Positions 45,981-55,551 are shown, counted from the first letter of the stretch. The stretch: DNA of 64,000 nucleotides from Sphaerisporangium cinnabarinum (GCA_003052455.1 QAPD01000042.1:28993-92992), one strand, 5' to 3'. Translations and numbers: made by a program. Notes: generated by a model from the letters alone, not told the origin.

Positions 45981-47039
45981 TCAGCGGGCGAGCGGCTCGG
46001 CCACGCGCCGGGCCGTCGGCTCGGGCGCCGATCCGGTCGGGGCACCGGCCGCGGGGGAGAGCCGCACCGCCACGCCGGGCGCCAGGCCCAGCGTCCGCGC
46101 CTCCGCGCGGGTCACGACGACGGACACCACCTCGTCGCCCGCCGTCACCTCGGCGCGCACCTCGAAGCCCACGCGCGTCGTGCGCGTCACGACGCCGGTC
46201 ACGCTCGCCGCGTCCGCCGTGGCCCCGGGCGCCACGCCCTGGTGCGCCGACCGCTCGAGCCCGGGCCCGCCGTCGGGCAGCACCTCGACGTGGACGTCGT
46301 GCGGGCGCACGAGGACGCCGCCGAGGCGGGTCACCGGCCCGAGGAAGCCCATGACGAAGTCGTTCGCGGGACGGTCGTAGAGGTCGTCGGGCGTGCCGAC
46401 CTGCTCGATGCGGCCCTCGTTGACGACGACGATCTCGTCCGCGACCTCGAGCGCCTCCTCCTGGTCGTGCGTGACGAACACCGTGGTGACGGGGATCTCG
46501 TCGTGCAGGCGGCGCAACCAGTCGCGCAGCTCCTTGCGGACCTTCGCGTCGAGCGCGCCGAACGGCTCGTCGAGCAGGAGGACGCTCGGGCGGATCGCGA
46601 GCGCGCGAGCGAGCGCCATCCGCTGGCGCTGCCCGCCGGAGAGCTGCGACGGCAGCCGGTGCGCGAAGCTCTCGAGGTGCACGAGCCGCAGCAGCTCGTC
46701 GACGCGCTCGGCGATCTCGGCCTTCGGCGTGCGGCGGATCTCGAGCCCGAACGCGACGTTCCGCGCGACGGTCAGGTGCTTGAAGGCCGCGTAGTGCTGG
46801 AAGACGAAGCCCACGTTGCGACGACGCGCGGGCAGGTTCGTGGCGTCGCGGCCCTCGATCTCGACCTGGCCGGAGTCCGGCACCTCGAGCCCGGCGACGA
46901 CGCGCAGCAGCGTGGACTTGCCGCCGCCGCTCGGGCCGAGCAGCGCCGTGAGGCGGCCGGTCGGCACGGAGACGGAGACGTCGTCGAGCGCGACGAAGTC
47001 GCCGAAGGTCTTGCGGACGTTGCGGATCTCGATGCTCAT
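45981..47039 (-). CDS. cysA: Sulfate/thiosulfate ABC transporter ATP-binding protein
   Basis: A 352-residue ATPase with [68 protein letters not shown] and [14 protein letters not shown]. The phrases FQHYAxFxHxTVxxNVAFGL and [20 protein letters not shown] are diagnostic for CysA. A C-terminal TOBE-like regulatory part with [10 protein letters not shown] follows. It is last in the operon sbp-cysT-cysW-cysA and overlaps cysW by 4 nt. Confidence 0.94.
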   Translation of the reverse strand: MSIEIRNVRKTFGDFVALDDVSVSVPTGRLTALLGPSGGGKSTLLRVVAGLEVPDSGQVEIEGRDATNLPARRRNVGFVFQHYAAFKHLTVARNVAFGLEIRRTPKAEIAERVDELLRLVHLESFAHRLPSQLSGGQRQRMALARALAIRPSVLLLDEPFGALDAKVRKELRDWLRRLHDEIPVTTVFVTHDQEEALEVADEIVVVNEGRIEQVGTPDDLYDRPANDFVMGFLGPVTRLGGVLVRPHDVHVEVLPDGGPGLERSAHQGVAPGATADAASVTGVVTRTTRVGFEVRAEVTAGDEVVSVVVTRAEARTLGLAPGVAVRLSPAAGAPTGSAPEPTARRVAEPLAR

Positions 47040-47929
47040 GCGTCGGCCTCCGTGGGGGCGGCGGGGCGGGTGGACCTGAGGGTGCGGGGGGAGCTCGCCG
47101 TGCGGGCGGAGCGGCGGGGCCGGGGGCCGGCGGCGTCGTCGGAGCGCAGGAACGTCACGGCGACGATGCACGCCACGGACACCGACGCGAGGAGGAACGC
47201 GACGGCGTAGGCGGTGCCCTGCTCGAAGTCCTGGTACCGCTGCTCGACGAGCAGCGTGGACGTCTGCGTGCGGCCCTCGAAGTTGCCGGAGACGACCTTG
47301 ACCGCGCCGAACTCGCCGAGGGCGCGCGCGAGCGTGAGCACGACGCCGTAGACGACGGCCCACCGGATCGCCGGCAGGGTGATCCGCCGGAACGTCTGGA
47401 GGCGGCTCGCCCCGAGGCTCGTCGCGGCGAGCTCCTCGTCGGTGCCGAGCTCCGTGAGGACCGGCACGACCTCGCGGATGACGAGCGGGAGGCACACGAA
47501 CGCGGTGGCGAGGACGATGCCCGGCGGCGCGAAGATCACCTGGAGCCCGGCGTCCTCGAGCGCGCCGCCGAACCAGCCGTTCTTCCCGTACACGAGGACG
47601 AGCGAGAGCCCGACGACGATCGGGGAGACGGACAGCGGGAGGTCGAGCAGGGCGTTGAGGAGGGCCTTGCCCGGGAAGTCGTACCGGACGATGAGCATCG
47701 AGATCCCGACGCCGAACACGGTGTTGATCAGCACGACCTGCACCGCGACGGCCGCGGTGAGCTGGAGCGCAAAGACGACGGACGGGTCGGCGAGGGCCCG
47801 CTGGAACGTCTCGAGCCCGTCGGCGAACGCGCCGCGCACGACGAGGGACACCGGCCACCCGACGAGCAGCACGAGGTAGACGACCACGACGGCGCGCAGC
47901 GTGCGGCGCACCCAGGGAGAGCTATCCAC
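47036..47929 (-). CDS. cysW: Sulfate ABC transporter permease CysW
   Basis: A 297-residue membrane protein with six helices. [30 protein letters not shown] and [27 protein letters not shown] are the CysW pattern; [27 protein letters not shown] is the EAA loop and [21 protein letters not shown] a family hallmark. It starts at GTG 47929, overlapping cysT by 8 nt. Confidence 0.93.
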   Translation of the reverse strand: MDSSPWVRRTLRAVVVVYLVLLVGWPVSLVVRGAFADGLETFQRALADPSVVFALQLTAAVAVQVVLINTVFGVGISMLIVRYDFPGKALLNALLDLPLSVSPIVVGLSLVLVYGKNGWFGGALEDAGLQVIFAPPGIVLATAFVCLPLVIREVVPVLTELGTDEELAATSLGASRLQTFRRITLPAIRWAVVYGVVLTLARALGEFGAVKVVSGNFEGRTQTSTLLVEQRYQDFEQGTAYAVAFLLASVSVACIVAVTFLRSDDAAGPRPRRSARTASSPRTLRSTRPAAPTEADA

Positions 47930-48812
47930 GACGGGCCACCCTGCGCTGGAGGAGCTGGATCGTCGCGATGACGAGCAGCGAGACGAGGAGGAGCACCGAC
48001 GCGACGGCCGCCGCCTGCTCCGGCTGGCCGTTCTCCAGGTAGCTGAGGATGCGCACGGAGCCGACCTCGGTCCGCATCGGCAGGTTCCCGGAGAGCAGCA
48101 CGAGCGCGCCGTACTCGCTGATCGCGCGCGCGAACGACAGCGCGGCCCCCGCGGTGATCGCGGGCGCGAGGGCCGGGAGGACGACGCGGCGGAAGGTCGT
48201 GGCCCGCGTGGCGCCCAGCGACGCGGCGGCCTCCTCGACGTCCCGGTCGAGCTCGGCGAGCACGGGCTGGACGCTGCGCACCACGAAGGGCAGCGTGACG
48301 AACAGGAACGCGAGGAAGACGGCGGCGCGCGTGTTCGCGACGTCGATCCCCAGCGGCCCCGACGGCCCGTACAGCGCGAGCAGCACGAGTCCGGCGACGA
48401 TCGTGGGGAGCGCGAACGGGATGTCGATGAGCACCTCGAGGAGCCGCTTGCCGGGGAACCGGTCGCGCACGAGGACCCACGCGATCAGCGTGCCCATGAC
48501 GACGTTGACGGCGGTCACGGCGAGCGCCTGCGTGACCGTGAGGGTCAGCGCCGCGGCGGTCTGCGGCTGCGTCACGGCGGCGACGAAGGCGGGCCAGCCG
48601 CCGACGGACGTCTCGACGAGCACCGCGATCAGCGGGACGAGGGCGAGCGCCGAGAACCAGACGAGCGCGACGCCGAGCCCGAGGCCCGAGGTCGCCGTGA
48701 GCCGGTAGGGGCCGTTGGGCGCCCGACGGCGCGGGCGGCCGGGCGGCGCGGCCGGGGCCGGGTGGCGCTCGCGCGCCGCCCGGCCCGGTCGTTCAGCGAG
48801 GGTCGAGGCCAC
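47922..48812 (-). CDS. cysT: Sulfate ABC transporter permease CysT
   Basis: A 296-residue membrane protein beginning at GTG 48812, 3 nt after the binding-protein stop. LIDIPFALPTIVAGLVLLALYGPSGPLG, EEAAASLGATRATTFRRVVLPALAPA and AISEYGALVLLSGNLPMRTEV are CysT/CysU motifs. The basic, Pro-rich N-terminus (~35 residues) is extra. It pairs with CysW to form the channel. Confidence 0.93.
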   Translation of the reverse strand: MASTLAERPGRAARERHPAPAAPPGRPRRRAPNGPYRLTATSGLGLGVALVWFSALALVPLIAVLVETSVGGWPAFVAAVTQPQTAAALTLTVTQALAVTAVNVVMGTLIAWVLVRDRFPGKRLLEVLIDIPFALPTIVAGLVLLALYGPSGPLGIDVANTRAAVFLAFLFVTLPFVVRSVQPVLAELDRDVEEAAASLGATRATTFRRVVLPALAPAITAGAALSFARAISEYGALVLLSGNLPMRTEVGSVRILSYLENGQPEQAAAVASVLLLVSLLVIATIQLLQRRVARRG

Positions 48813-48815
48813 GGG

Positions 48816-49874
48816 TCACTGCTTCCCGGTCTCGGCCTGGATCTTCGTCACCAGGCCCTCGTCACCGAAGAACTTGTCGTTGGTCGCGGACCAGCCGCCG
48901 AAGTCGTCGGCGATGGTGAGGAGGGTGGGGACGGTCGGGAACGGGTCGCTCGGGTCGTTCGCGCCCTCGACCTCGAAGTCGACGTCGCCGGTGAGCGGGC
49001 GGAAGCCCACGTGCGCGAACGCCTCCTGGCCCTCGGGCGTGAGGACGAAGTCGAGGTAGCTCTGCGCCTTGGGGTCGGCGTCGACCGTCACCGCGGCGGG
49101 GTTCTCGATGAGGAGCGTCTGGTCGGGGACCACGTAGTCGAACGTCTCGCCGTTCTGCCGCGCGAGGATCGCCTCGTTCTCGTAGGAGAGCAGGACGTCG
49201 CCGGTGCCGGACGTGAAGGCCGTCGTCGCGTCGCGGCCGCTGCCGGGCAGCGCCACCGCGTTGGTGAAGAACTTCCGCAGGTACTCGGTCGCGTCCTCCT
49301 CGGAGCCGCCGTTCGCGATGACGCTGCCCCACCCGGCGAGGATGTTCCAGCGGGCCGAGCCCGACGAGCCGGGGTTGGGGGTGACGATCTCGACCCCGGG
49401 CTGGACGATGTCCTCCCAGCTCCGGATGTTCTTCGGGTTGCCCTCGCGGACCACGAGGACCACGACGGACTGGCTGACGATGCCCTGGTTCTCGCCCGCG
49501 TCCCAGTCCTCGGCGACGAGGCCCGCGTCGACGAGGCGCGTCACGTCGCCCTCGAGCGAGAAGTGCACGTAGTCGGCCTCCAGCCCGTCGGCGACCGCGC
49601 GGCTCTGGTCGCCGGACGCGCCGTACGACGTCTCCCAGGTCACGCCCTGGCCGTCCTCGGTCTCGCCCCAGAGCTCCTGCGCCGCGTCGTTGCCCGCCTT
49701 GGGCACGGCGAAGCCGACGAGCGAGAGCGTCGTGGGCTCGACGTCGGAGCCCCCGTCGCCGCCCGCGTCGCCCCCGCCGGACCCGTCGACGGCGGTCGGC
49801 GCGCAGGCGGTGAGGACCAGGGCGGTGGCTGCCGCGGCAGCCGCGAGGGTGATCGTCGTCCGGAGGCGTCGCAT
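48816..49874 (-). CDS. sbp: Sulfate-binding lipoprotein
   Basis: A 352-residue periplasmic-type binding protein held by a lipid anchor: lipobox VLTAC (Cys24), then a Gly/Asp linker. The sulfate-binding family motifs are clear: LSLVGFAVPKAGNDAAQELW, SYGASGDQSRAVADGLEADYVHFSLEGDV, VVREGNPKNIRSWEDIVQPGVEIVTPNPGSSGSARWNILAGWGS, and SYENEAILARQNG. It should capture sulfate or thiosulfate for CysTWA. It is the first gene of the minus-strand operon. Confidence 0.94.
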   Translation of the reverse strand: MRRLRTTITLAAAAAATALVLTACAPTAVDGSGGGDAGGDGGSDVEPTTLSLVGFAVPKAGNDAAQELWGETEDGQGVTWETSYGASGDQSRAVADGLEADYVHFSLEGDVTRLVDAGLVAEDWDAGENQGIVSQSVVVLVVREGNPKNIRSWEDIVQPGVEIVTPNPGSSGSARWNILAGWGSVIANGGSEEDATEYLRKFFTNAVALPGSGRDATTAFTSGTGDVLLSYENEAILARQNGETFDYVVPDQTLLIENPAAVTVDADPKAQSYLDFVLTPEGQEAFAHVGFRPLTGDVDFEVEGANDPSDPFPTVPTLLTIADDFGGWSATNDKFFGDEGLVTKIQAETGKQ

Positions 49875-49937
49875 GGTGTCGTCCTTCGTCGGGTCCCGGG
49901 AGCCGGGAACGGTGGTGGTGCGGGCCCGGCGCGGTGG

Positions 49938-49973
49938 CGATACTTGACTCGCTCGGTCCGGTAAGTCGAGATT
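49938..49973. promoter_or_regulatory. Inverted-repeat element and promoter of the sulfate operon
   Basis: CGATACTTGACTC (49938-49950) and GTCGAGATT (49965-49973) are the same blocks as at 18195-18221. On the minus strand they coincide with a -35-like CGACTT and a -10-like AAGTAT spaced 17 nt, upstream of sbp. A regulator bound there would act directly on the sulfate promoter. No riboswitch is visible here. Confidence 0.5.
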
Positions 49974-50111
49974 CAAGCGCGGCGTTCCCACGCAGCGAAA
50001 CCCCCGACCGACAGATGGGACGACGTAACGCCACCGTGAACGACGGCGGGCCGCCGTCCGCCTGGTCGTCCGCTTCAGCCCTCGCTCGCACGCTGTGGGA
50101 CACTGAGGTAC

Positions 50112-51659
50112 GTGGCCCCCCGCGGAGATGGACTTCTCAACCACGACCTCATGCCCGGCGAGAAAGGCCCCCAGGACGCCTGCGGCGTCTTCGGTGTCTG
50201 GGCGCCCGGCGAGGAGGTCGCCAAGCTCGCCTACTTCGGGCTCTACGCGCTGCAGCACCGCGGCCAGGAGTCGGCGGGCATCGCGACGAGCAACGGCGAG
50301 CAGATCCTCGTCTACAAGGACATGGGCCTCGTCTCCCAGGTCTTCGACGAGACGGCCCTCAACGCCCTGACGGGGCACATCGCCGTCGGGCACTGCCGCT
50401 ACTCGACCACGGGCGGCGTGACGTGGGAGAACGCGCAGCCCACGCTCGGCGCCACCGCGTCCGGGACCGTGGCCCTCGGGCACAACGGCAACCTCACCAA
50501 CTCCGCCGAGCTCGTCAACCTCGTCGCCGAGCGCTACGGCAGCCAGCGCCGCGGCGAGCTCGCGCGCGGCAACACCACGGACACCGCGCTCGTCACCGCC
50601 CTGCTCGCGGGCGACGCCGACCACACGCTCGAGGCGACGGCGCTCGAGGTGCTCCCGCGCCTGCGCGGCGCGTTCTCGCTCGTCTTCATGGACGAGCGCA
50701 CGCTCTACGCCGCGCGCGACCCGCAGGGCGTGCGCCCGCTCGTGCTCGGCCGTCTCGAGCGCGGCTGGGTCGTCGCGAGCGAGACCCCCGCGCTCGACAT
50801 CGTGGGCGCGTCCTTCGTGCGCGAGGTCGAGCCCGGCGAGCTCATCGCGATCGACGCGGAGGGCCTGCGCTCGCAGCGGTTCGCGCCCATCGAGCGCGCG
50901 GGCTGCGTCTTCGAGTACGTCTACCTGGCCCGCCCGGACACGAGCATCAACGGCCGCTCGGTGCACGCGGCGCGCGTCGAGATGGGCCGCCAGCTCGCCC
51001 GGGAGCACCCGGTCGAGGCGGACCTCGTCATCCCGGTCCCCGAGTCGGGCACGCCCGCCGCCGTGGGCTACGCCGCCGAGTCGGGCATCCCGTTCGGCCA
51101 GGGGCTCACGAAGAACGCCTACGTGGGTCGCACGTTCATCCAGCCGTCGGACACGCTCCGTCAGCTCGGCATCCGCCTCAAGCTCAACCCGCTGCGCGAC
51201 GTGATCCGCGGCAAGCGGCTCGTCGTGGTCGACGACTCGATCGTGCGCGGCAACACGCAGCGCGCGCTCGTGCGCATGCTGCGCGAGGCCGGCGCCGCCG
51301 AGGTGCACGTGCGCATCAGCTCGCCGCCCGTGAAGTGGCCGTGCTTCTACGGCATCGACTTCGCCTCGCGCGCCGAGCTCATCGCGAACGGCCTCTCGCC
51401 GCACGAGATCGGCCAGTCGCTCGGTGCCGACAGCCTCGGCTACATCTCGACCGAGGGCATGATCTCGGCGACCGAGCAGCCGTCGTCCCAGCTCTGCACG
51501 GCGTGCTTCACGGGCAAGTACCCCATCGAGCTGCCGCCCGACGACCAGCTCGGCAAGCACCTCCTCGAGCAGGCCGAGCTCCCGCTCGGGGCGCCCGAGG
51601 ACGGGCTGCGCAGCCTCTCGGTGACCGCCGGCGGCGCCGGCGCCCTCCAGCACCCCTGA
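50112..51659 (+). CDS. purF: Amidophosphoribosyltransferase
   Basis: A 515-residue enzyme, normal size. After a 23-residue propeptide comes Cys24 in GPQDACGVFGVW, the N-terminal nucleophile of glutamine amidotransferase. LGHNGNLTNSAELV and HIAVGHCRYSTTG belong to that domain; VVVDDSIVRGNTQRALVRMLREAGAAEVHVRISSPPVKWPCFYGIDF is the PRPP site and C-terminal Cys region. It makes phosphoribosylamine, the first purine step. GTG 50112 follows a GACACT box by 7 nt, so the transcript may be leaderless. Confidence 0.96.
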   Translation: MAPRGDGLLNHDLMPGEKGPQDACGVFGVWAPGEEVAKLAYFGLYALQHRGQESAGIATSNGEQILVYKDMGLVSQVFDETALNALTGHIAVGHCRYSTTGGVTWENAQPTLGATASGTVALGHNGNLTNSAELVNLVAERYGSQRRGELARGNTTDTALVTALLAGDADHTLEATALEVLPRLRGAFSLVFMDERTLYAARDPQGVRPLVLGRLERGWVVASETPALDIVGASFVREVEPGELIAIDAEGLRSQRFAPIERAGCVFEYVYLARPDTSINGRSVHAARVEMGRQLAREHPVEADLVIPVPESGTPAAVGYAAESGIPFGQGLTKNAYVGRTFIQPSDTLRQLGIRLKLNPLRDVIRGKRLVVVDDSIVRGNTQRALVRMLREAGAAEVHVRISSPPVKWPCFYGIDFASRAELIANGLSPHEIGQSLGADSLGYISTEGMISATEQPSSQLCTACFTGKYPIELPPDDQLGKHLLEQAELPLGAPEDGLRSLSVTAGGAGALQHP

Positions 51660-51716
51660 CCCGCACCCTCCGCACCACCGGCGCGCGCGCCGCGAGACAC
51701 CTTTGGAGCCGACACC

Positions 51717-52850
51717 ATGACTGCCGACTCGCCCCGCACGGGCCTCACCTACGCCGCCGCGGGGGTCGACACCGAGGCCGGTGACAAGGCCGTCGAGCTC
51801 ATGAAGGACGCGGTGCGCCGCACCCACGGGCCGCAGGTCCTCGGTGGCGTCGGCGGGTTCGCCGGGCTCTACGACTTCTCCGAGGTCGCGGCGTACCGCC
51901 GTCCGCTGCTCGCGACGTCGACCGACGGCGTCGGCACCAAGGTCGCGATCGCGCAGGCCCTCGACGTGCACGACACGATCGGCTTCGACCTCGTCGGCAT
52001 GGTCGTCGACGACATCGTGGTGGTGGGCGCCAAGCCGCTGTTCATGACCGACTACATCGCGTGCGGCAAGGTCGTGCCCGAGCGCATCGCGGGCATCGTC
52101 CGGGGCATCGCCGCCGCCTGCGAGGTCGCCGGCACGGCGCTCGTCGGCGGGGAGACGGCCGAGCACCCGGGCCTGCTCGGCGAGGACGAGTACGACGTCG
52201 CCGGCGCGGCCACGGGCGTCGTCGAGGCGGACGCGCTGCTCGGCCCGGACCGCGTCCGCGAGGGCGACGTGCTCGTCGGCATGGCGTCGTCGGGTCTCCA
52301 CTCGAACGGCTACTCGCTCGTGCGCGCCGTGCTCAAGCACGCGGGCTGGGGCCTCGAGCGGCACGTGGACGAGCTCGGCCGCACCGTCGGCGAGGAGCTG
52401 CTCACCCCGACGCGCGTCTACGCGAGCGACTGCCTCGCCCTGGCCGCCGACGACGCGGCCCAGGTCCACGCGTTCACGCACGTCACGGGCGGCGGTCTGG
52501 CCGCGAACCTCGCGCGCGTCCTCCCGGCCGGGCTCGTCGGCGTCGTGGACCGGGGGAGCTGGGACGTGCCGCCCGTCTTCCGCCTCGTGCGCGAGCTGGG
52601 CGGGGTCCCGCGCGGCGACCTCGAGAACACGCTCAACCTCGGCGTCGGGATGGTCGCGGTCGTGGGCGCGGACGGCGTCGACGCAGCCCTCGCGCGGTGC
52701 GCCGCGCTCGGCGTGCCCGCGTGGGTGCTCGGCACGGTCGAGGCCTTCGACCCGGGGGCGGCCCGCGACCTGGCCGACGGCGACCTGGTCGCCGGCACCA
52801 AGGGCGTCCAGGCGGGCGCGGTGCGCCTCGTCGGGGACTACCGGTCCTGA
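51717..52850 (+). CDS. purM: Phosphoribosylformylglycinamidine cyclo-ligase (AIR synthetase)
   Basis: A 377-residue enzyme. LTYAAAGVDTEAGDKAVELMKDAVRRTHGPQVLGGVGGFAGLYD, LATSTDGVGTKVAIAQ, GFDLVGMVVDDIVVVGAKPLFMTDYIACGK and GMASSGLHSNGYSLVRAVL follow the PurM order. It closes the imidazole ring in purine synthesis. It is 57 nt downstream of purF in one operon, as in many actinobacteria. The C-terminus is slightly longer than usual. Confidence 0.96.
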   Translation: MTADSPRTGLTYAAAGVDTEAGDKAVELMKDAVRRTHGPQVLGGVGGFAGLYDFSEVAAYRRPLLATSTDGVGTKVAIAQALDVHDTIGFDLVGMVVDDIVVVGAKPLFMTDYIACGKVVPERIAGIVRGIAAACEVAGTALVGGETAEHPGLLGEDEYDVAGAATGVVEADALLGPDRVREGDVLVGMASSGLHSNGYSLVRAVLKHAGWGLERHVDELGRTVGEELLTPTRVYASDCLALAADDAAQVHAFTHVTGGGLAANLARVLPAGLVGVVDRGSWDVPPVFRLVRELGGVPRGDLENTLNLGVGMVAVVGADGVDAALARCAALGVPAWVLGTVEAFDPGAARDLADGDLVAGTKGVQAGAVRLVGDYRS

Positions 52851-52922
52851 TCACCGCCCGGTCGGGTCGGCGCGCGGGTCCCGCGGCGTCCGGCCCGGCC
52901 AGGGCTGCGCGCCCGCGGGCGC

Positions 52923-52966
52923 GACGTCGCGGTGGGGTGGTCCGTCGCGGACGTCGCGGTGGGGTG
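52923..52966. repeat. Two 17-bp direct repeats after purM
   Basis: GACGTCGCGGTGGGGTG occurs at 52923-52939 and again at 52950-52966, 27 bp apart, in the noncoding gap. No function is apparent. Confidence 0.8.
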
Positions 52967-52995
52967 CCTTGTCGTCGACGCCACGGACGCACGAC

Positions 52996-53033
52996 GACGG
53001 CGCCACCGCCTGCGGGCAGGCGGCGGCGCCGTC
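52996..53033. terminator. Bidirectional terminator between purM and the DUF3073 gene
   Basis: Arms 52996-53012 and 53017-53033 (17 nt, one mismatch) pair across a 4-nt loop between two convergent genes. Confidence 0.8.
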
Positions 53034-53084
53034 GAGGTCAGATGCGTCCGTGCGAGACGGCGGAGGGGGTGTCGCGGACGACCG

Positions 53085-53291
53085 TCAGCGGTCGTCGGAC
53101 CAGTCGTTGTAGCGCTGGTCGTAGCGCTCGAGGTCGTCCGGCTCGGCGCCGAAGCGCGAGTCCGTCACGACATCCGTACGGCTGTGACCCGTGAGCTCCT
53201 GCTCGAGCGCACTGTAGTTCGTCTCGGGGCTGTAGTACTTCAGCGCGCGAGCGACCTTGGTCTGCTTTGCCTTCTGACGGCCGCGGCCCAT
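53085..53291 (-). CDS. DUF3073 family small protein
   Basis: A 68-residue protein beginning MGRGRQKAKQTKVARALKYY, the invariant start of the DUF3073 family, which is widespread in actinobacteria and is often next to purM. The basic N-terminus and acidic C-terminus (ERYDQRYNDWSDD) are typical. Function unknown. Start chosen at ATG 53291 with GGAG upstream; the longer frame is not conserved-looking. Confidence 0.88.
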   Translation of the reverse strand: MGRGRQKAKQTKVARALKYYSPETNYSALEQELTGHSRTDVVTDSRFGAEPDDLERYDQRYNDWSDDR

Positions 53292-53700
53292 GGCTCCGAC
53301 CCCCTCAACGTAGAAGCGGGGCGGCAACGTACTCAGACGTGCGGCCCCGGGGTGTAGTTTCGTCTGTTCAGGGTCCAACGGTACATGCTCAGGGCCTATT
53401 CCATCCACTCAGGGACCCCGGCCGAGCCGCGGACGTGCCTACCGTCACACAGTCTCCACCGCGCGGCCTCGCCCGGACCGGGTCCGGGGGTCGGGAGAGC
53501 CCTTGCGGACCACCTGCGGCAACGCTCTCGTATGCCGCAGGAGCGCCTATCCGGCCGATCCGACCATAGAGCGCCTAATTCACCCGTCCGTCAAGTCGCC
53601 CGAAATCCGCATGCTGCGACAATGGAAGGTACTGGCGTCGTGCTGTCGTCGTGATCCGGGGTATCTGCCGGACCAGCGCGTACCAGGAGGAGGTGTCGTG
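53292..53700. other. Intergenic region between the DUF3073 and bldC genes
   Basis: About 410 nt with no credible gene. Its middle and right parts are less GC-rich than the genome (CGTATGCCGC, CATAGAGCGCCTAATTC, GACAATGG), fitting divergent promoters for DUF3073 and bldC. I see no riboswitch or long inverted repeat. Confidence 0.4.
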
Positions 53701-53913
53701 ATGTCCATGCACGGGGAGTCCGAGGTTCTGCTCACGCCCGCCGAGGTCGCCAGCCTTTTCCGCGTCGACCCCAAGACCGTCACCCGCTGGGCGAAGGCGG
53801 GCAAGCTGTCGTCGATCCGCACCCTGGGCGGCCACCGGCGCTACCGCGAGTCGGAGGTCCGGGCCCTGCTCGGTGCCGCGAGCGAGCCCGCGGAGGGCAA
53901 CGACAAGTCCTGA
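53701..53913 (+). CDS. bldC: BldC-like MerR-type DNA-binding protein
   Basis: A 70-residue protein that is essentially one winged helix-turn-helix: LLTPAEVASLFRVDPKTVTRWAKAGKLSSIRTLGGHRRYRESEVRALL, nearly the BldC sequence from Streptomyces. BldC binds DNA as head-to-tail oligomers and times development in streptomycetes; in simple actinobacteria the role is less clear. AGGAGGAGG precedes the start; a GTG one codon earlier is possible. Monocistronic. Confidence 0.93.
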   Translation: MSMHGESEVLLTPAEVASLFRVDPKTVTRWAKAGKLSSIRTLGGHRRYRESEVRALLGAASEPAEGNDKS

Positions 53914-54137
53914 CCCGGCGCGGGCGCGCCCACGGCTCTCGCACGGCGGCACGACGCCGCACGGATGCCGGCACGACGCGCGCCCTCGCGCCGCGCGCTG
54001 GCCGCGCCCCGGTCGCGTGCGTCGTCGAACATCCCGGACGTCCCGCGCGACGGACACCTCCCGCGCGCCGGAACGCCGCCGACCCTGCGTCCGATGGAGC
54101 ATCGGCGCGGGGTCGACGGCGTTCGTCGACGGGTTCG

Positions 54138-54446
54138 CTACGAGCGGCGGCGCAGGATGGCCGCGGCCACCAGCGCGACGCCGACCACGGCAGCACCCAG
54201 CAGCAGCTTGACGTTGCGGGACCGGTCCGGGTCCTCCTCGGGCAGACCGTTGCCGGAGAGGAACGCCCCGGTGTCGCTCGCCGCCTGCTTCGCCTGCTGC
54301 GCGGCGGCCTTGGCCTGGACGCGCGGGTCGAGCCGCGTGGTGAGCTCGTCGATCGTCCCCGCGAGCTCCTTGCGGGTCCGGGCGATCTCGTCCTCGAGCT
54401 GGGACGGGGAGAGCTGAGGGTCGGGGGTCTCGCCGTTTCCGCTCAC
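54138..54446 (-). CDS. DUF3618 domain-containing membrane protein
   Basis: A 102-residue protein: a helical domain (LSPSQLEDEIARTRKELAGTIDELTTRLDPR) characteristic of DUF3618, an Ala/Gln stretch, and one C-terminal membrane helix (VKLLLGAAVVGVALVAAAIL). It starts at GTG 54446, overlapping the holin-like gene by 4 nt. This pair is common in actinobacteria; function unknown, probably in the cell envelope. Confidence 0.82.
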   Translation of the reverse strand: MSGNGETPDPQLSPSQLEDEIARTRKELAGTIDELTTRLDPRVQAKAAAQQAKQAASDTGAFLSGNGLPEEDPDRSRNVKLLLGAAVVGVALVAAAILRRRS

Positions 54447-54865
54447 GGGCGCAGTCCTTCCTTGATGGTCGCGACGTCTTCCTTGATGCTCTCGACCGCG
54501 CCGGTCGGCGTCGGGGGCACCCCCCGCTGGAGCTGCTTGACGCCGACGAACGCGAGCGTACCGGCGACCAGGACAAGGACGCCGCCGACGATCAGCGCCG
54601 CGAGCCACAGCGGCATCGCGGTCGCGAGGCCCTCCATGGCGGAGTGCAGCAGGAAGCCCAGGCCGTACAGCACCAGCACGCCGCCGACGACGAGCAGGCC
54701 GATGCCGATGCCGGCGTGCTTCGCCTTCGTCGTCAGCTCGGCCTTCGCGAGGGCGATCTCCGAGCGGACGAGCCGGGTCGCCTGCTCGGACAGGCGCTCC
54801 ACGAGCTGTCCGACCGTCGGCTTCTGCTCCTCGGGCGGGACGCGCCCGTCGATCCAGTCGCTCAT
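54443..54865 (-). CDS. Phage-holin-superfamily (Holin-X-like) membrane protein
   Basis: A 140-residue protein with a helical N-terminus (VGQLVERLSEQATRLVRSEIALAKAELTTKAK) and two membrane helices (GIGIGLLVVGGVLVLYGLGFLLH, PLWLAALIVGGVLVLVAGTLAFV). This is the actinobacterial 'phage holin family' pattern, but there is no prophage here and it is a normal chromosomal gene. It is the first of a two-gene operon with the DUF3618 protein. Confidence 0.83.
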   Translation of the reverse strand: MSDWIDGRVPPEEQKPTVGQLVERLSEQATRLVRSEIALAKAELTTKAKHAGIGIGLLVVGGVLVLYGLGFLLHSAMEGLATAMPLWLAALIVGGVLVLVAGTLAFVGVKQLQRGVPPTPTGAVESIKEDVATIKEGLRP

Positions 54866-55037
54866 CTCTCAGCCTTTCCGCAGGTGATCCCCCACCACTC
54901 AACCGGCACCGGGGTCGGCGCGCAACTTCCCGGGGGGTGCGCGCGGTGCCGCGGGGCGAGGGGGGCGCGCGGTGGGCGCAGCACCGGCTCGGGACGCAGA
55001 AGACCCCCGACCGGAATCCCGGGCGGGGGTCTCTCGG

Positions 55038-55110
55038 TGGCTCCGACCGGCGTCGATCCGGTGACCTTTCGATTTTCAGTCGAACGCTCTACCAACTGAG
55101 CTACAGAGCC
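55038..55110 (-). tRNA. tRNA-Phe (GAA)
   Basis: Minus strand; the acceptor GGCTCTG pairs with CGGAGCC, discriminator A. The anticodon loop CTGAAAA on stem TTCGA/TCGAA gives GAA. The T-loop is present. CCA is not encoded. Confidence 0.95.
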
Positions 55111-55160
55111 ATGGGGGAAGAGCCCGGCCGGCCGATGCCGACCGGGCTCTTCGCCTCACG

Positions 55161-55234
55161 CGACCCTGACGGGACTTGAACCCGCGACCTCCGCCGTGAC
55201 AGGGCGGCGCGCTAACCAACTGCGCTACAGGGCC
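55161..55234 (-). tRNA. tRNA-Asp (GTC)
   Basis: Minus strand; acceptor GGCCCTG/CAGGGTC, discriminator G. The anticodon stem CCGCC/GGCGG holds CTGTCAC, anticodon GTC. GGGTTCAAGTCCC is the T arm. CCA is not encoded. Confidence 0.95.
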
Positions 55235-55397
55235 TTGCTGTTCTTCGCGAGACACACCTTAGCACCAGGGAACCCGGTGATTTTCACCAGTGATCCTGGT
55301 GGTGTGGTGGCCCGCATTCGAACCGAGAGGATCGTACCGTACCGGTGCGCCGATCCGTAAATCCGCCGGTGACCACCGGTCCCGACGCGATCTCGCG

Positions 55398-55470
55398 TAC
55401 CCCCAACGGGATTCGAACCCGTGCTACCGCCGTGAAAGGGCGGGGTCCTAGGCCGCTAGACGATGGGGGC
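55398..55470 (-). tRNA. tRNA-Glu (TTC)
   Basis: Minus strand; acceptor GCCCCCA/TGGGGGT, discriminator A. The anticodon loop CTTTCAC on CCGCC/GGCGG gives TTC. GGGTTCGAATCCC is the T arm. It is probably first in a Glu-Asp-Phe transcript. Confidence 0.95.
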
Positions 55471-55551
55471 TCAGGAACGTCGGCCAGTGTACAGCGGCAC
55501 CGCCCGGGGCTCCGCGTCGGTTCTGCCTCCCGCGCGGGGGAGGATGGGCGG

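Noticed and set aside
54443..54865. Prophage remnant because of the holin-like gene
   Set aside because: This family is chromosomal and widespread in actinobacteria, paired with DUF3618; no other phage genes are nearby.
55290..55375. A fourth tRNA suggested by a T-loop-like GGTTCGAAT on the minus strand
   Set aside because: The flanking bases do not form a T stem, and no acceptor or anticodon stem can be drawn. It might be a tRNA remnant at most.
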